From Chamaelirium japonicum (lineage: Eukaryota > Streptophyta > Magnoliopsida > Liliales > Melanthiaceae): 64,000 nucleotides of DNA. The notes beneath the pieces were generated by a model. That model saw only the letters and a list, made by a program, of their open reading frames with translations. It had not been told where the DNA came from and searched no databases. The stretch lies in the NCBI GenBank assembly GCA_947650365.1, contig OX393552.1, forward strand, positions 23,967,981 through 24,031,980, in the 5' to 3' direction. The first letter of the stretch is position 1, and every line of letters begins with the position of its first letter. Made by a program: the position numbers and the translations under genes. This document shows positions 37,824 through 52,176 of this stretch, in pieces.

Positions 37824-38311
37824 GGAAGTAAAGAAGGAAGATGAGGCACACCCAAATTTTTTGCTTTAAAAAAATTTATTTTTTTCTTTTTAAAAAATTT
37901 AAAATATTATAACTGTTATGAGATCGTTCGATCGGATGACTGTCCACCGTCGGATCCCTCCCTTAGATTAGGGTTTCCCATATAATACTTAGGCCATAAG
38001 TAAGCTTACCCTATAAATAATATACGACCCCTTTAGGGTGGGGCACGTTTGACGGCTCTCTTTTTCCCATCTCATAATATGTTATTAACACGAACATATC
38101 GAGCCCAATCGACCCGTCGTAAGAAAACAGAGAGAACAACGAAGACAAAAGAGAGAGAAGAAGAGAGATGAGAATGGTGAAATAAACAAAGAGGGAAGAA
38201 GTCCTGCTCCAGTCCATTGGCCATGGGTATAGGTTTGAAGTAAGAAGTAATCTAAATTCCAAAAATCCACTTCTCAATAGTATCATCTCAACGTTACTAT
38301 GATTATCATTG
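37824..38311 (+). mobile_element. LTR-like module M15 (M9 type), full length
   Basis: LTR-like segment 37,842-38,076, PBS-like motif 38,082-38,093, complete leader. Confidence 0.6.
37968..38019 (+). promoter_or_regulatory. Telo-box to TATA box of M15
   Basis: TTAGGGTTT at 37,968-37,976 and TATAAATA at 38,012-38,019. Confidence 0.48.
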
Positions 38312-39528
38312 TAATATTTCTATAATTTTTTAAATAATAGTAATCATTTAATTATTTGATTATCTAGTTATTTATTGAAATTTGTTATTTTATTTATTTA
38401 TTAATTATTATATTATTAAATAATTAAATAATTATATAATGGAATTATTTTATTAGAATATAAACATAACATAAAGAAATAATTGAATTATTCAAATATT
38501 TTATAAAATTATTAAATAATTTTTTGAATCATTATTCCATAAATTATAATTAATCAAATATTTTTATTATCTACTTATTGAATAATTCAATAATGATTAT
38601 TGAATTATTTTATTATTGAATTATTTAATAAGTAAATAATAAAAATATTTAATTAAATATAACTTATGGAATAAGGATTCAAATAATTATTTAATTAACT
38701 TATAAAATATTTAAATAATTTTATTATTTCTTTATGTTATTAATATTTTTTCATAGAATAATTCAATTATATAATTATATAATATTTTAATCAAATAATT
38801 TAATAATTTAATTATTTTATTATTTACTTATTAATTTAAAGTATAAATTATATAAATTAATAAGTTTTTTTGAATAATAAAATAATTTAATCAATAATTA
38901 CATAACTAAATTATTATGGAATAAAATTATTATATTATCATTTAAACAAATTATAAAATAATTATTTATTTATATAACTAAAATATTAGGGTTTAATTAT
39001 TTAGATAATTAAATAAATATTATTTAAATAAATTTTTTTTAAATAATTAAATCATTAGTCAATTATTGAAATATTTAAAAACTTAATTAGTGAAGAAATA
39101 TATCAAATAGATTATTTACTTAAAAAAATATATTTTTATTATTAAATAATTTCATTTGTTAAATAAATAATAATTTAAATAAAATATTGTATAATGAAAT
39201 AAATATAAAATTTTATTAAATTATGGGATATTAATTGAAATAACTAAAAAAAATAATTATTTAATTAAATAATAAAATAAAACAATAATTTAATAACTAT
39301 TTACGTATTATTTGAATAATTAGTTAATTATTTGAATATATAAATATTAAAATATTTTTTTAAATAGTTTAATATTTTTTTTAATAATCAAAGAAATATT
39401 TATTGATTTTAATATTTAATTAATAAATAATTTCATTATATAAATAATTAAATATTTCTTTAATTATTTAATTATATAATTTTTTTAACTATTTAATTTA
39501 TTAAACTAATTAAATTAATTAAATAATA
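38312..39528. repeat. AT-rich foldback block
   Basis: Core near 38,605; carries the 997-base deletion joint near 38,430. Confidence 0.8.
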
Positions 39529-40009
39529 GAAAGTAAAGATGGAAGATGAGGCAAACCCAAATTTTTTTCTTTAAAAAAATATATTTTTCTTTAAAAAAAT
39601 TTAAAATATTATAACTGTTATGGGATCATTCGATCGGATGACTGTCCACCGTCGGATCCCTCTCTTAGATTAGGGTTTCCCATATAATACTAAGGCCCTA
39701 AGTAAGCTTACCCTATAAATAATATACGACTCCTTTAGGGTGGGGCATGTTTGACGGCTCTCTCATTCTCCCATCTCATAATATGTTATTAATACGAACT
39801 TATCGAGCCCAGTCGACCCGTCGCAAGAAAGCGGAGAGAGAAACGAAGACAAAAGAGACAGAAGAAGAAAGATGAGAATGAAGAAATAAATGAAGAGAGA
39901 AAAAGTCATGCTCCAATCCATTGGCCATAGGTCTGAAGTAAGAAGTAATCTAAATTCCAAATCTCCACTTCTTAATAGTATTATCTCAACGTTATTATGA
40001 TTATCATTG
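39529..40009 (+). mobile_element. LTR-like module M16 (M10 type), full length
   Basis: LTR-like segment 39,547-39,780, PBS-like motif 39,786-39,797, complete leader. Confidence 0.58.
39670..39721 (+). promoter_or_regulatory. Telo-box to TATA box of M16
   Basis: TTAGGGTTT at 39,670-39,678 and TATAAATA at 39,714-39,721. Confidence 0.48.
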
Positions 40010-42495
40010 CAATATTTCTATAATTTTTTTAATAATAGTAATCATTTATTTAATTATAAAATAAATTAACTAATTGAAATTTTTTAATATTTAAATTTTT
40101 ATTAAAATAATAATTTTATTTTATTATTTAATTATCTAGTTATTTAATGAAATTTATTATATATTTCATTTATTAATTATTATATTATTAAATAATTAAA
40201 TTATTTAACTATTTAATGGTTTAAAATATGAAATAAAGAAATAATGATTTTATTATATAATTAATTTATTTTATTATTTATTTCTTTACTTATTATTATT
40301 TTTTAAAAGTATTTTATTAATTAATTAAATAATAAATATTTGAAATAATAAAATAATTAATTATTTTATTATTCAATAAGTAATTAATGAAAATATTTAA
40401 TTAATTATGTTTAATGAAATAATTAATAATTATTAATTATAAATTATAAATTTTATTATTTTATAAAATATTTTATTAATTTAATTATTTATTAAATAAA
40501 GTAATAAAATAATATATTAATATAATAAATGATTATTTATTATTTTAAAAAATAGATTATTTTAAAAAATATTTTATTATTTATATGATTAAATAATTAA
40601 CTAATTATTTAAATAATAAGTAAATAGTTATTGAATTAATTTTTTATGTTATTACTTCATGAAATAATTGATTTTTTGATGTATTTTATTTAATTTTTTA
40701 TAATTTAATTAAATAATTTGTTATTTACTTCATTAGATAATAATTTATTTAAATTTTTATTTATTTAACCATAAAATTAATTAATATTTAAATTATTTCT
40801 TATTTAATTAAATAATCTATTTAATATATTTCTTTATAAAATTAGTTTTTAAATATTTAAATAATAGACTAATCTATTTAACTAAATTTTTTAAAATAAT
40901 TTATTTATATATCAAATAGATTATTTACTTAAAAAATAAATATTTTTATTATTAAATAATTTCATAGGTAAATAAAAAATAAATTACAAAAAATATTTTA
41001 TAATTAAATAAATATAAAATTTTATTAAATTATGAGATATTAATTAAAATAACTGAAAAAAATAATTATTCAATTAAGTAATAAAATAAAACAATAATTT
41101 AATAATAATTTACTTATAATTTAAATAGATAGTTAATTATTTGAATATATAAATAATAAAATATTTTTTTAAAAAGCTTAATAATTTTTTTTATAATCAA
41201 ATAAATAGTTATATAACTATTAATAATTTTAAAATTAATTTAGTTATAGAATTAATAATTAATTTAGTTAGATAATTACTTATTTGAAAAAATTATTATT
41301 TAAACAATTCTTTATATCATTGTTTAATTAAAAAAAAATTAATTTGATAATTATTTCAATAAAGAATTATTTAATAAATTATTTCAATAATAATTTAATA
41401 AGTTTATTATATTATAATTTAGTTATGTAATTATTAATTAAATTATTGTATTATTTTAAAAAATTAATAAATAATATAATTTATTCTTAAAATTATTAAT
41501 TAAATATTTTAAAAATAAAATACATAAATTTATTTTGTTAAAATATTATATAATTATATAATGGAATTATTTTATTAGAATATAATAATAATATAAAGAA
41601 ATAATAAAATTATTCAAATATTTTCTAAAATAATTAAATATTATTTGATATCATTATTCTATAAATTATAATTAATCTAATATTTTAATTATTTACTTAT
41701 GGAATAATTCAATAATGACAATTGAATTGTTTCATTATTGAATTATTCAATAAGTAAATCATAAAAATATTTAATTAATTATAATTTATGGAATAATGAT
41801 TCAAATAAATATTTAATAATTTTGAAAAATATTTAAATAATTTCATTATTTCTTTATGTTATTAATATTTTATAATAAAATAATTCATTTATATAATTAT
41901 ATAATATTTTAATCAAATAATTAAAGTATTTTATTATTTAAATATTAACTTAATAATGTAAAGTATAAATTATATTAATAAATAATTTTTGAAATTAATA
42001 AAATAATTTAATCAATAATTATATAACTAAATTATTATATAATAAAATTAGTAAAAATATATAGATTATTTACTTAAAAAAATTAATATGTTTATTATTA
42101 AATAATATCATAGTTAAATAATTAATAATTTAAATAAATTATTATATAATTTATTTAATATAAAATATTATGAAATTATAAGATATTAATTGAAATAACT
42201 AAAAATAATATTTATTTAATTAAGTAATCAAATAAAATAATAATGTAATATATATTTATTTATTATTTAAATAATTAGTTAATATTTGAAATATATGAAT
42301 ATGAAAATATTTCTTCAGTTAGATTTATAATTTTTTAATAATTAAATAAATATTTATTTATTTTAATATTTAATTAATAAATTATTAGTTTAAATTATTT
42401 AATTATATAGATAATTAAATATTTCATTAATTATTTAAATTTTTAATTTATTTAACTATTTAATTTATTAAACTAATTAAATTAATTAAATAATA
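40010..42495. repeat. AT-rich foldback block, 2.5 kb
   Basis: Core near 41,725; same as 25,657-28,142. Confidence 0.82.
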
Positions 42496-42983
42496 GGAAG
42501 TAAAGAAGGAAGATGAGGCACACCCGAATTTTTGGCTTTAAAAAAATATATATTATTCTTCAAAGAAATTTAAAACATTACAAGTTTTATGAGATCGTTC
42601 GATCGGATGACTGTCCACCGTCGGATCTCTCCCATAGATTAGGGTTTCCCATATTATACTTAGGCCCTAAGTAAGCTTACTCTATAAATAATATACGACC
42701 CTTTAGGGTGTGGTACGTTTGACGGCTCTTTTTTTCTTTCATCTCAGAATATGTTATCAACACGAATATATCGAGTCCAAACGACCCATCGCAAGGAAAC
42801 AGAAAGAGAAACGAAGATAGAAGAGAGAGAAGAAGAGAGATGAGAATGGAGAAATAAACAAAGAGAGAAGAAGTCCTGCTCCAGTCTATTGGCCACGGGT
42901 ATAGGTTTGAAGTAAGAAGTAATCTAAATTCTAAAACTCCACTTCTCAATAGTATCATCTCAATGTTATTATGATTATCATTG
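42496..42983 (+). mobile_element. LTR-like module M17 (M1 type), full length
   Basis: LTR-like segment 42,514-42,748, PBS-like motif 42,754-42,765, dyad 42,657-42,673 intact. Confidence 0.6.
42639..42690 (+). promoter_or_regulatory. Telo-box to TATA box of M17
   Basis: TTAGGGTTT at 42,639-42,647, dyad, and TATAAATA at 42,683-42,690. Confidence 0.48.
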
Positions 42984-44163
42984 TAATGTTTCTATAATTT
43001 TTTTAACAATATTAATCGTTTATTTACTTATAAAATAATTTAAATAATTAAAAAATTTTAATAATTAAGTTTTTATTAAAATAATTATTTTATTTAATTA
43101 TTTAATTTTTTAATTATCTAGTTATTTAATAAAATTTATTATTTTATTTATTTATTAAAATTATTATTTCAAAAAATTATTCATTAATATAATTTACTCT
43201 TTCAATTATTAATTAAATATTTAAAAATAAAATACTTAAATTTATTTAGTTAAAATATTATATAATTATATATTGGAATTATTTTATTCGAATAAAATAA
43301 TAACATAAAGATAAAATTTAATTATTCAAATATTTTATTAAATAATTTAATAATTATTTGAATTATTATTCCATAAATTATAATTAATCCAATATTTTTA
43401 TTATTTACTTATTAAATAATTCAATAATGATTATTGAATTATTTTATTATTGAATTATTCAATAAGTAAATAATAAAAATATTTGATTAATTATAATTTA
43501 TAGAATAATGATTCAAATAATTATTTAATTATTGAATCAATAATTTATTCAAAAAAATTATTCGATTATCATTTAAATAAATTATTAAATTATTATTTAT
43601 TTTTATAACTAAAATATTAGAATTTAATTATTTAGATAATGAAATAAAGAATTATTTAAATAATTAATTATTTAGTCATTTATTAAAATATTTAAAAACT
43701 TAATTAGTAAAGAAATATATCAAATAGATTATTTACTTAAAAAAATAAATATTTTCATTAGTAAATAATTTTATAGTAAAATAAATAATAATTTAAATAA
43801 AATATTATATAATAAAATAAATAAAATTTATTAAATTATGAGATATTAATTGAAATAAGTTAAACTATTAATTATTTAATTAAGTAATAAAATAAGACAA
43901 TAATTTAATAACTATTTACTTATTATTTAAATAATTAGTTAATTATTTGAAAATATGAATTATAAAATATTTTTTAAATTGCTTAATATTTTTTTTAATA
44001 ATCATTAAAATATTTATTGATTTTAATATTTAAATAATAAATAATTAGTATAAATAATTTAATTATATAGATAATTAAATATTTCTTTAATTATTTAATT
44101 ATTTAATTATTTTATTTATATAACTATTTAATTTATAAAACTAATTAAATTAATAATATAATA
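42984..44163. repeat. AT-rich foldback block
   Basis: Core near 43,437; same as 28,631-29,810. Confidence 0.8.
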
Positions 44164-44615
44164 GGAAGTAAATAAGGAAGATGAGGCACACCCGAATTTT
44201 TTGCTTTAAAAAAACTTATATTTTTCTGTAAAAAAGTTTAAAACATTACAACTATTATGAGATCGTTCGATCGGATGATTGTTCACCGTCGGATCTCTCC
44301 CATAGATTAGGATTTCCCATATAATACTTAGGCCCTTAGTAAGCTTAGCCTATAAATAATATACGACACCTTTAGGGTGGGGTACGTTTGACGGCTCTCT
44401 CTTTCTCCCATCTCACAATATGTTATCAACACGAATATATCGAGCCCAGCTAATCCGTCGCAAGAAAACGAAGAGAGAAACGAAGACAGAAGAGAGAGAA
44501 GAAGAGAGATGAGAATGGAAAAATAAATGAAGAGAGAAGAAATCCTGCCCCAGTCCATTGGCCACGGGTATAGGTTTGAAATAAGAAGTAATCTAAATTT
44601 CAAAACTCCACTTTT
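44164..44615 (+). mobile_element. LTR-like module M18 (M2 type)
   Basis: LTR-like segment 44,182-44,417, TATAAATA 44,351-44,358, PBS-like motif 44,423-44,434, leader truncated at the M2 junction. Confidence 0.6.
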
Positions 44616-45212
44616 TATTAGAATGTAAACATAACATAAAGAAATAATTGAATTATTCAAATATTTTATAAAATTATTAAATAATTTTTTGAATCATTAT
44701 TCCATAAATTATAATTAATCAAATATTTTTATTATCTACTTATTGAATAATTCAATAATGATTATTGAATTATTTTTTTATTGAATTATTCAATAATTAA
44801 ATTATAAAAATATTTAATTAAATATAATTTATGGAATAAGGATTCAAATAATTATTTAATTAACTTATAAAATATTTAAATAATTTTATTATTTCTTTAT
44901 GTTATTAATATTTTTTCATAGAATAATTCAATTATATAATTATATAATATTTTAATCAAATAATTTAATTATTTAATTATTTTATTATTTACATAATAAT
45001 TTAAAGTATAAATTATATAAATTAATAAGTTTTTTACAATAATAAAATAATTTAATCAATAATTACATAACTAAATTATTATGTAATAAAATTATTATAT
45101 TATCATTTAAACAAATTATTAAATAATTATTATGTAATAAAAACTAAGTCTGGAATTATTAAATTATTAAATAATTATTAAATAATTATTAAATTATAAA
45201 TTATTATGTAAT
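44616..45212. repeat. AT-rich block with palindrome core
   Basis: Core near 44,770; isolated satellite fragment at 45,137-45,155. Confidence 0.8.
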
Positions 45213-45563
45213 AAAAACTAAGTCTGGAATGCACACTCCGAAGCGTGGCGCACCGAAGACCGGCCAAAATTCGCCCGAAAAACTAAGTCAAAAACGCGCA
45301 CCCCGAAGCATGGTACATTGAAGTCCGACCAAAATTCGCCCGAAAAACTAAGTCTAGAACGCTCACCCCGAAGCGTGGTGCACCGAAGACCGGCCTTGCT
45401 CGAAATACTAAGTTTGGAAGGCGCAGCCCGAAGCGTGGCGCACCAAAGACTGGCCGAAATTCACCCGAAAAACTAAGTCTGGAATGCGACCCCAAAGCGT
45501 GGCGCACCGAAGACCGACCGAAATTCGCTTGAAAAACTCAGTCTGGAACACGCATCCCGAAGC
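45213..45563. repeat. Short 65-bp array S2
   Basis: Same as S1 at offset 14,353, with the 60-bp marker monomer. Confidence 0.92.
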
Positions 45564-46477
45564 TAAAATTTTAATTTGATAATTATTTCAATAAAGAATT
45601 ATTTAATAATTTATTTCAATAATAATCTAATAAGTTTATTATATAATAATTTAGGTATTTAATTATTAATTAAATTATTATATTATTTCAAAAAATTAAT
45701 AAATAATATAATTTATTCTTAAAATTATTAATTAAATATTTTAAAAATAAAATACTTAAATTTATTTTGTTAAAATATTATATAATTATATAATGGAATT
45801 ATTTTATTAGAATATAATAATAACATAAAGAAATAATAGAATTATTCAAATATTTTATTAAATAATTAAATAATTATTTGAATCATTATTCCATAAATTA
45901 TAATTAATCCAATAATTTTATTATTTACTTATTGAATAATTCAATAATGATTATTGAATTATTTTATTATTGAATTATTAAATAAGTAAATAATAAAAAT
46001 ATTTAATTAATTATAATTTATGGAATAATGATTTAAATAATAATTTAATTATTATATAAAATATTTAAATAATTTTATTATTTCTATATTTTATTAATAT
46101 TTTTTAATAAAATAATTCAATTATATAATTATATAATATTTTCATCAAATAATTTAAGTATTTTATTACTTCAATATTTAAGTAATAATTTAAAGTATAA
46201 ATTATATTAATTAATAATTTTTTAAAATAATAAAATAATTGAATAAATAATTATATGACTAGATTATTATGTAATAAAATTATTAGATTATCATTAAAAT
46301 AAATTATTAAATAATTATTTATTTATATAACTAAAATATTAGAATTTATTTATTAAGATAATTAAATAAAGAATTATTTAAATAATAATTTTTTGAAATA
46401 ATTAAATAGTTAGTCAATTATTGAAATATTTAAAAATTTAATTAGTGAATAAATATATCAAATAGATTATTTATATA
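45564..46477. repeat. AT-rich foldback spacer
   Basis: Core near 45,957; shares the GAATTTATTTATTAAG variant with H1. Confidence 0.83.
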
Positions 46478-48931
46478 AGACCGATCGAAATTAGATTGAA
46501 AAACTAAGTCATAAATGCGCACCCTGAAGCGTGGCGCACCGAAGACCGACCTTAATTCGCACAAAAAACTAAGTCTGGAGTGCGATCCCAGAAGCGTGGC
46601 GCACCGAGGACCGGCCAAAATTCTCCCGAAAAACTAAGTCTGGAATGTGCACCCCAAAGCGTGGCGTACCAAGGACATGCAAAAATTCGCTCGAAAAACT
46701 AAGTCTGGAACGAGCACCCCGAAGCGTGGCGCATCGACGATCGGCCGAAATTCGCCCAAAAAACTAAGTCTGGAACATGCACCCCAAAGCATGGTGCACC
46801 GAAAACCGGTCGAAAATTCGTACGAAAAACTAAGTCTGTAATGCACACCCCGAAGCGTGGTTCACCAAAGACCGATCGAAATTCATCCAAAAAACTAAGT
46901 TAGGAACGCGCACCCTGAAGAGTGGCACACTAAAGACCTGCCGAAATTCGACAAAAAAACTAAGTCTGGAATGCGCACCCTGAAGCATAGTGCAGCGAAA
47001 ACCGACCGAAATTCGCTCGAAAAGCAAACTCTGGAACGTGCACACCGAAGCGTGGCGCACCGAAGACCGATCGAAGTTCACCCAAAAAACTAAGTCTGGA
47101 ATACGCGTCCTGAAGCGTGGCGCACCGAAGACCATCCAAAATTCGTCAGAAAAACTAATTCTGCAATGCGCACCCCGAAGCGTGGCACAACGAAGACCGG
47201 CCGAAATTTGCCCGAAATGATAAGTCTAGAACGTGCACCACGAAGAGTGGCGCACCGAAGAACGACCGAAATTCGCTCGAAAATCTAAGTCTGTAATGCG
47301 CATCCCGAAGCGTGGTGCACCGAAAACTAGCCAAAATTCGGTAAAGAAATAAAGTCTAGAACGCGCACCCCAAAGCGTGGTGTAGCGAAAACCGACCAAA
47401 ATTCGCACGAAAAACTAAGTCTGGAACGTGCATGATGAAGCGTGGCGCACTGTAGACCGATCGAAATTCTCCCGAAAAACTAAGTCTCGAACACGCACCC
47501 CGAAGCATGGTGCACCGAAGACCGGCCAAAATTTATCCAGAAAACTAAGTCTGGAATGTGCACCCCAAAGCATGGCGCACAGAAGACCGGCCAAAATTTG
47601 CCCGGAAAACTAAGTCTGGAACGTGCACCCCGATGCGTGGCTCACCGAGGACCGACCAAAATTCGTCCGAAAAACTAAGTTAGGAACACGCACCCCGAAG
47701 AGTGGTGCACCGAAGACTGGTCGAAATTTACCCAAAAAACTAAGTCTGGAACGCACACCTCGAAGCGTGGCGCACCGAAGACCGACCAAAATTCGATCGA
47801 AATACTAAGTCTGGAATGCGCACCCCAAAGCGTGGCGCACCCAAAACTGGCTGAAATTCACCCGAATAACTAAGTCTGGAATGCACACACCAAAGCATGG
47901 CACATCGAAGATCGGCCGAAATTCACTTAAAAAACTATGTCTGGAATGCACATCCTGAAGCGTGGAGCACCGAAGACCGACCGAAATTTGCCCAAAAAAC
48001 TAAGTCTAGAGTGCGCACCCCGAAGCATGGCGCACAGAGGATCGGGCGAAATTCGCCCAAAAAAATAAATCTGGAACGTGCACCCTGAAGCGTGGCGTAC
48101 CAAGGACCGACCGAAATTTGGCAGAAAAACTAAGTCTGGAACTCGCACCCTGAAGCGTGGAGCAGTGAAGACCGATCGAAATTCACCCGAAAAACTAAGT
48201 CTTGAATGCGCATGCCAAAGCGTGGTGCACCGAAGACCGGCAAAAATTTGCCCGAAAAACTTAATCTCGAATGCGCACCCCGAAGCATGGCGCACCGAAG
48301 ACAAGCCAAAATTCGCCCGAAAAATTAAGTCTGGAACGCGCACCCCGAAGAGTGCCGGACCGAAGACCGACCGAAATTTACCTGAAAAACTAAGTTTGGA
48401 ACGCGCACGTCAAAGCATGGCGCACCAAAGACCGATCGAAATTCGTGGGGAAAACTAAGTCTGGAACGTGCACCCCGAAGCATGGCGCACCGAAGACTAA
48501 CCAAAATTCACCCGAAAAACTGAGTCTGGAATGCGCACCCCGATGTATGGCGCACCGACGATCAGCCAAAATTTGATCGAAAAACTAAGTCTGGAATGCA
48601 CACTCCGAAGCGTGGCGCACCGAAGACCGGCCAAAATTCGCCCGAAAAAACTAAGTCAAAAACGCGCACCCCGAAGCATGGTGCATTGAAGTCCGACCAA
48701 AATTCGCCCGAAAAACTAAGTCTAGAACGCGCACCCCGAAGCGTGGTGCACCGAAGACCGGCCTTGCTCGAAATACTAAGTTTGGAATGCGCAGCCCGAA
48801 GCGTGGCGCACCAAAGACTGGCCGAAATTCACCCGAAAAACTAAGTCTGGAATGCGACCCCAAAGCGTGGCGCACCGAAGACCGGCCGAAATTCGCTTGA
48901 AAAACTCAGTCTGGAACACGCATCCCGAAGC
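46478..48931. repeat. Long 65-bp array L2 (alpha type)
   Basis: I found no differences from L1 in the stretches compared, including its private CpG-decay variants. Confidence 0.94.
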
Positions 48932-50268
48932 TAAAATTTTAATTTTATAATTATTTCAATAAAGAATTATTTAATAATTTATTTCAATAATAATCTAATA
49001 AGTTTATTATATAATAATTTAGGTATTTAATTATTAATTAAATTATTATATTATTTCAAAAAATTAATAAATAATATAATTTATTCTTAAAATTATTAAT
49101 TAAATATTTTAAAAATAAAATAATTAAATTTATTTTGTTAAAATATTATATAATTATATAATGGAATTATTTTATTAGAATATAATAATAACATAAAGAA
49201 ATAATAGAATTATTCAAATATTTTATTAAATAATTAAATAATTATTTGAATCATTATTTCATAAATTATAATTAATCCAATAATTTTATTATTTACTTAT
49301 TGAATAATTCAATAATGATTATTGAATTATTTTATTATTGAATTATTAAATAAGTAAATAATAAAAATATTTAATTAATTATAATTTATGGAATAATGAT
49401 TTAAATAATAATTTAATTATTATCTAAAATATTTAAATAATTTTATTATTTCTATATTTTATTAATATTTTTTAATAAAATAATTCAATTATATAATTAT
49501 ATAATATTTTCATCAAATAATTTAAGTATTTTATTACTTCAATATTTAAGTAATAATTTAAAGTATAAATTATATTAATTAATAATTTTTTAAAATAATA
49601 AAATAATTGAATAAATAATTATATGATAGATTATTATGTAATAAAATTATTAGATTATCATTAAAATAAATTATTAAATAATTATTTATTTATATAACTA
49701 AAATATTAGAATTTAATTATTAAGATAATTAAATAAAGAATTATTTAAATAATAATTTTTTGAAATAATTAAATAGTTAGTCAATTATTGAAATATTTAA
49801 AAATTTAATTAGTGAATAAATAAAATAGTTAATTTATAAATTATTTTATTATTTCAAAAAATTATTAATTAATATAATTTAATCTTTGAATTATTAATGA
49901 CATATTTAAAAAATAAAATAGTTAAATTTGTTTACTTAAATAATTTTATAGTTAAATAAATAATAATTTAAATAAAATATTATATAATGAAATAAATAAA
50001 AAAAATTATTAAATTATGAGATATTAATTTAAATAACAAAAAAAAAAATTATTTAATTAAGTAATAAAATAAGAAAATAATTTAATAACTATTTACTTAT
50101 TATTAAAATAATTAGTTAATTATTTGAATATATGAATAATAAAATATTTTTTTAAATAGCTTAATACTTTTATTAATAATTAAAGAAATATTTATTGATT
50201 TTAATATTTAATTATTTAATTTATTTAACTATTTAATTTATTAAACTAATTAAATTAATTAAATAAAA
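48932..50268. repeat. AT-rich foldback block after long array
   Basis: Core near 49,325; shared deletion joint near 49,820. Confidence 0.8.
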
Positions 50269-50682
50269 GGAAGTAAAGAAGGAAGATGAGGCACACCCGA
50301 ATTTTTTGCTTTAAAAAAATTTATATTTTTCTTTTAAAAAATTTAAAACATTACAACTGTTATGTGATCGTTCGATCGGATGACTATTCACCGTCAGATC
50401 TCTCACATAGATTTGGGTTTCCTAAATAATACTTAGGCCCTAAGTAAACTTACCCTAAAAATAATATACAACCCCTTTAGGGTGGGGCATGTTTGACGGC
50501 TCTCTCTTTCTCCCATCTCACAATATGTTATCAACACGAATATATCAAGCCGAGCCAATCCGTGGCAAGAAAACGGAGAGAGAAACAAAGACAGAAGAGG
50601 GAGAAGAAGAGAGATGAGAATGGAGAAATAAACGAATAGAGAAGAAGTCCTGCCCCAGTCCATTGGCCATGGGTATAGGTTT
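50269..50682 (+). mobile_element. LTR-like module M19 (M3 type)
   Basis: LTR-like segment 50,287-50,522, PBS-like motif 50,528-50,539, mutated TATA, truncated leader. Confidence 0.58.
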
Positions 50683-51425
50683 AATTTATTTCTTTACTAA
50701 ATAAGTTTTTAAATATTTAAATAATTAAATAATTATTTATATAATTATCTAATTAATAAAATTCTAATTTTAAAATTATTTCAAAACATAGATTTTTAAT
50801 AATTTATTTAAATCATAATATAATAATTTTATTATATAATAATTTAGTTATATAATTATTATTAAAATTAATTTATAATTTAAAAAAATTATTAATTTAT
50901 ATAATTTATTCTTTAAATTATTACTTAAATATTTAAAAAATAAAATATTTTAATTTATTTTGTTAAAATATTATATAATTATATAATGGAATTATATTAT
51001 TATAATATAATAATAATAAAAAGATATAATTAAATTATTCAAATATTTTCTAAAATAATTAAATAATTATTTGAATCATCATTCCATAAATTATAATTAA
51101 TCCAATATTTGTATTATTTACTTATTGAATAATTCAATAATAATTATTGAATTATTTAATTATTGAATTATATAATAAGTAAATAATTAAAATATTTAAT
51201 TAACTATAATTTATAGATAATTAAATATTAGTTAAAAAATTTAATTAACTATAATTTATAATAATAAAAAATTAACTATAATTTAATTAACTATAATTTA
51301 TAATAATAAAAAATTAGTTAAAAAATTTTAATTATATAGATAATTAAATATTTCATTAATTATTTAATTTATTAATTTATTGAACTATTTAATTTTTTAA
51401 AATAATGAAATTAATTAAATAATAT
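50683..51425. repeat. AT-rich foldback block with local expansion
   Basis: Core near 51,153; arm-segment expansion at 51,185-51,330. Confidence 0.8.
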
Positions 51426-51743
51426 GAAGTAAAGAAGTAAGATGAGGCACACCCGAATTTTTTGCTTTAAAAAATTTATATTTTTCTTTAAAAAAATTTA
51501 AAACATTACAACTGTTATGAGATCGTTCGATTGGATGACTGTCCACTGTCGGAAGAAAACGAAGAGAGAAATAAAGGCAGAAGAGAGAGAAGATTAGATA
51601 TGAGAATGGAAAAATAAACGAAGAGAGAAGAAATCATGCTCCAGTCCATTAGCCATGGATATACGTTTGAAGTAAAAAGTAATCTAAATTCCAAAACGCC
51701 ACTTCTAAATAGTATCATCTTAACGTTATTATGATTATCATTG
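51426..51743 (+). mobile_element. LTR-like module M20 (M8 type, internal deletion)
   Basis: Deletion point near 51,555; promoter-like part and PBS-like motif missing. Confidence 0.62.
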
Positions 51744-52176
51744 AAATATTTCTATAATTTTTTTAATAATAGTAATTATTTATTTAATTATAAAATATTT
51801 TAAATAATAGAAATATTTTAATAATTAACTTTTTACTAAAATAATATTTTTATTTAATTATCTAGTTATTTAATGAAATTAATTATTTTATTTATTTAAT
51901 AATTATTATATTGTTAAATAATTAAATTATGTACCTATTTAATGGTTTAAAATATTAAATAAAGAAATAATGATTTAATTATATAATTAATTTATTTTAT
52001 TAGTTATTTATTTTATTATTATTATTTTTTAAATTAATTTATTTAATTCATGAAATAATAAAATGTTGAAATAATAAAATAATTAGTTTAAATAATTAAA
52101 TATTTCTTTAATTATTTAATTATTTAATTTATTTCATTATTTAATTTAATAAACTAATTAAATTAATTAAATAATA
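51744..52176. repeat. Short AT-rich block lacking the core
   Basis: Same as 37,391-37,823. Confidence 0.75.

Larger units (their letters stand above)
35483..49835. repeat. Higher-order repeat copy H2 (14,353 bp)
   Basis: Nearly identical to H1 at offset 14,353. It shares variants with H1 that H0 lacks. One is the G-to-A change at a CpG near 32,490 and 46,843, where H0 keeps CG near 6,567. At about 37,670-37,690 it agrees with H3 (about 52,023-52,043) and differs from H1 (about 23,317-23,337). Confidence 0.9.
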
